From Bacilli bacterium (GTDB lineage Bacteria; Bacillota_I; Bacilli_A; ML615J-28; CAG-698): a DNA stretch of 32,399 bases. The notes under the pieces are model-generated. The model was not told the DNA's origin. It saw nothing but the letters and a program-made list of their open reading frames with translations, and searched no databases. Position 1 is the stretch's first letter. Every line of letters begins with the position of its first letter. Shown piece by piece: positions 32,254 through 32,399 of the stretch. The DNA lies in the NCBI GenBank assembly GCA_016296945.1, contig JAEDHQ010000016.1, forward strand, positions 1 through 32,399. Reading direction: 5' to 3'. The position numbers were made by a program, and so were the translations under genes.

Positions 32254-32399
32254 TTACATAAGTTTTAATATTTTTTTTATATCAATTAGTAATCTTCCTT
32301 GCAGCGTTCTCTTAGTTCTCTCTATTTTTCCTTTTTGATTCTTTAGAGTTAGCAAATATTAGGTTTACTCCTAAATCTTCACATATTTTTCCAAAAGTG
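32254..32399 (-). pseudogene. Transposase remnant, frameshifted, cut by the window edge
   Basis: Read on the minus strand from the right edge, one frame gives FGKICEDLGVNLIFANSKES. After an A-run (about 32320-32330) the similarity continues in another frame with KIERTKRTLQGRLLIDIKK before a stop at 32254. The pattern NLIFANS-x-x-xKG-KIER-x-x-TLQ-RL resembles the integrase-core end of IS1202/ISNCY-type transposases. One frameshift and an early stop show it is dead. No terminal repeat or target duplication was recognised. The family is from memory. Confidence 0.6.

Noticed and set aside
1..32399. tRNA, rRNA or CRISPR arrays
   Set aside because: No cloverleaf-like segment, rRNA signature or regularly spaced repeat was seen on either strand, though no covariance search could be run.

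Overview
This is AT-rich DNA from a low-GC, Firmicutes/Bacilli-type bacterium. Three things point there: strong AGGAGG ribosome-binding sites, the canonical Firmicutes S10-spc-alpha gene order (rpsJ to rplQ, with secY-adk-map-infA-rpmJ inside), and zinc-type S14 and L36. Lipoprotein signal peptides on the secreted proteins fit a Gram-positive or Mollicutes-like membrane. An uncultured gut-type lineage between Mollicutes and Erysipelotrichia is plausible, but this is inference. Tryptophan is TGG throughout. Of 45 intact genes, 25 end in TAA, 19 in TAG and only one in TGA, which is followed immediately by an in-frame TAA.

Left part (1-8.5 kb): an accessory locus of cell-wall-lytic enzymes. Three N-acetylmuramoyl-L-alanine amidase (Amidase_2) genes form one operon ending at a hairpin terminator (5210-5242). 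A second operon starts at a good sigma-A promoter (5260-5288) with two C39-like cysteine peptidases. In each family the long proteins are lipoproteins with bacterial Ig-like domains, and one short protein has no signal peptide. A fourth amidase, with its own promoter, lies at 14120-15958. The second operon seems to run on into housekeeping genes (8.6-12.4 kb): a DnaQ-BRCT exonuclease, an RluA-type pseudouridine synthase, an MnmM/YtqB-like methyltransferase, a ThpR-like phosphodiesterase, and an aldo/keto reductase with a ferredoxin-like tail.

Middle (12.5-14.1 kb): three small genes with a sporulation-like flavour. They are a DUF11-repeat protein, a small hydrophobic protein that appears to start at a non-canonical ATC codon, and a 38-residue YjcZ-like tiny transmembrane protein.

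Right part (16.3-32 kb): a YebC/YeeN-family translation factor, then a consensus promoter (17275-17303), a structured S10 leader RNA, and 30 genes read in one direction without an internal terminator: ribosomal proteins, SecY, adenylate kinase, methionine aminopeptidase, IF-1 and RNA polymerase alpha. The run closes at a terminator (32044-32077). RpoA has an unusual acidic C-terminal tail. A frameshifted transposase remnant lies on the minus strand at the right edge, where other Firmicutes often carry ECF transporter genes.
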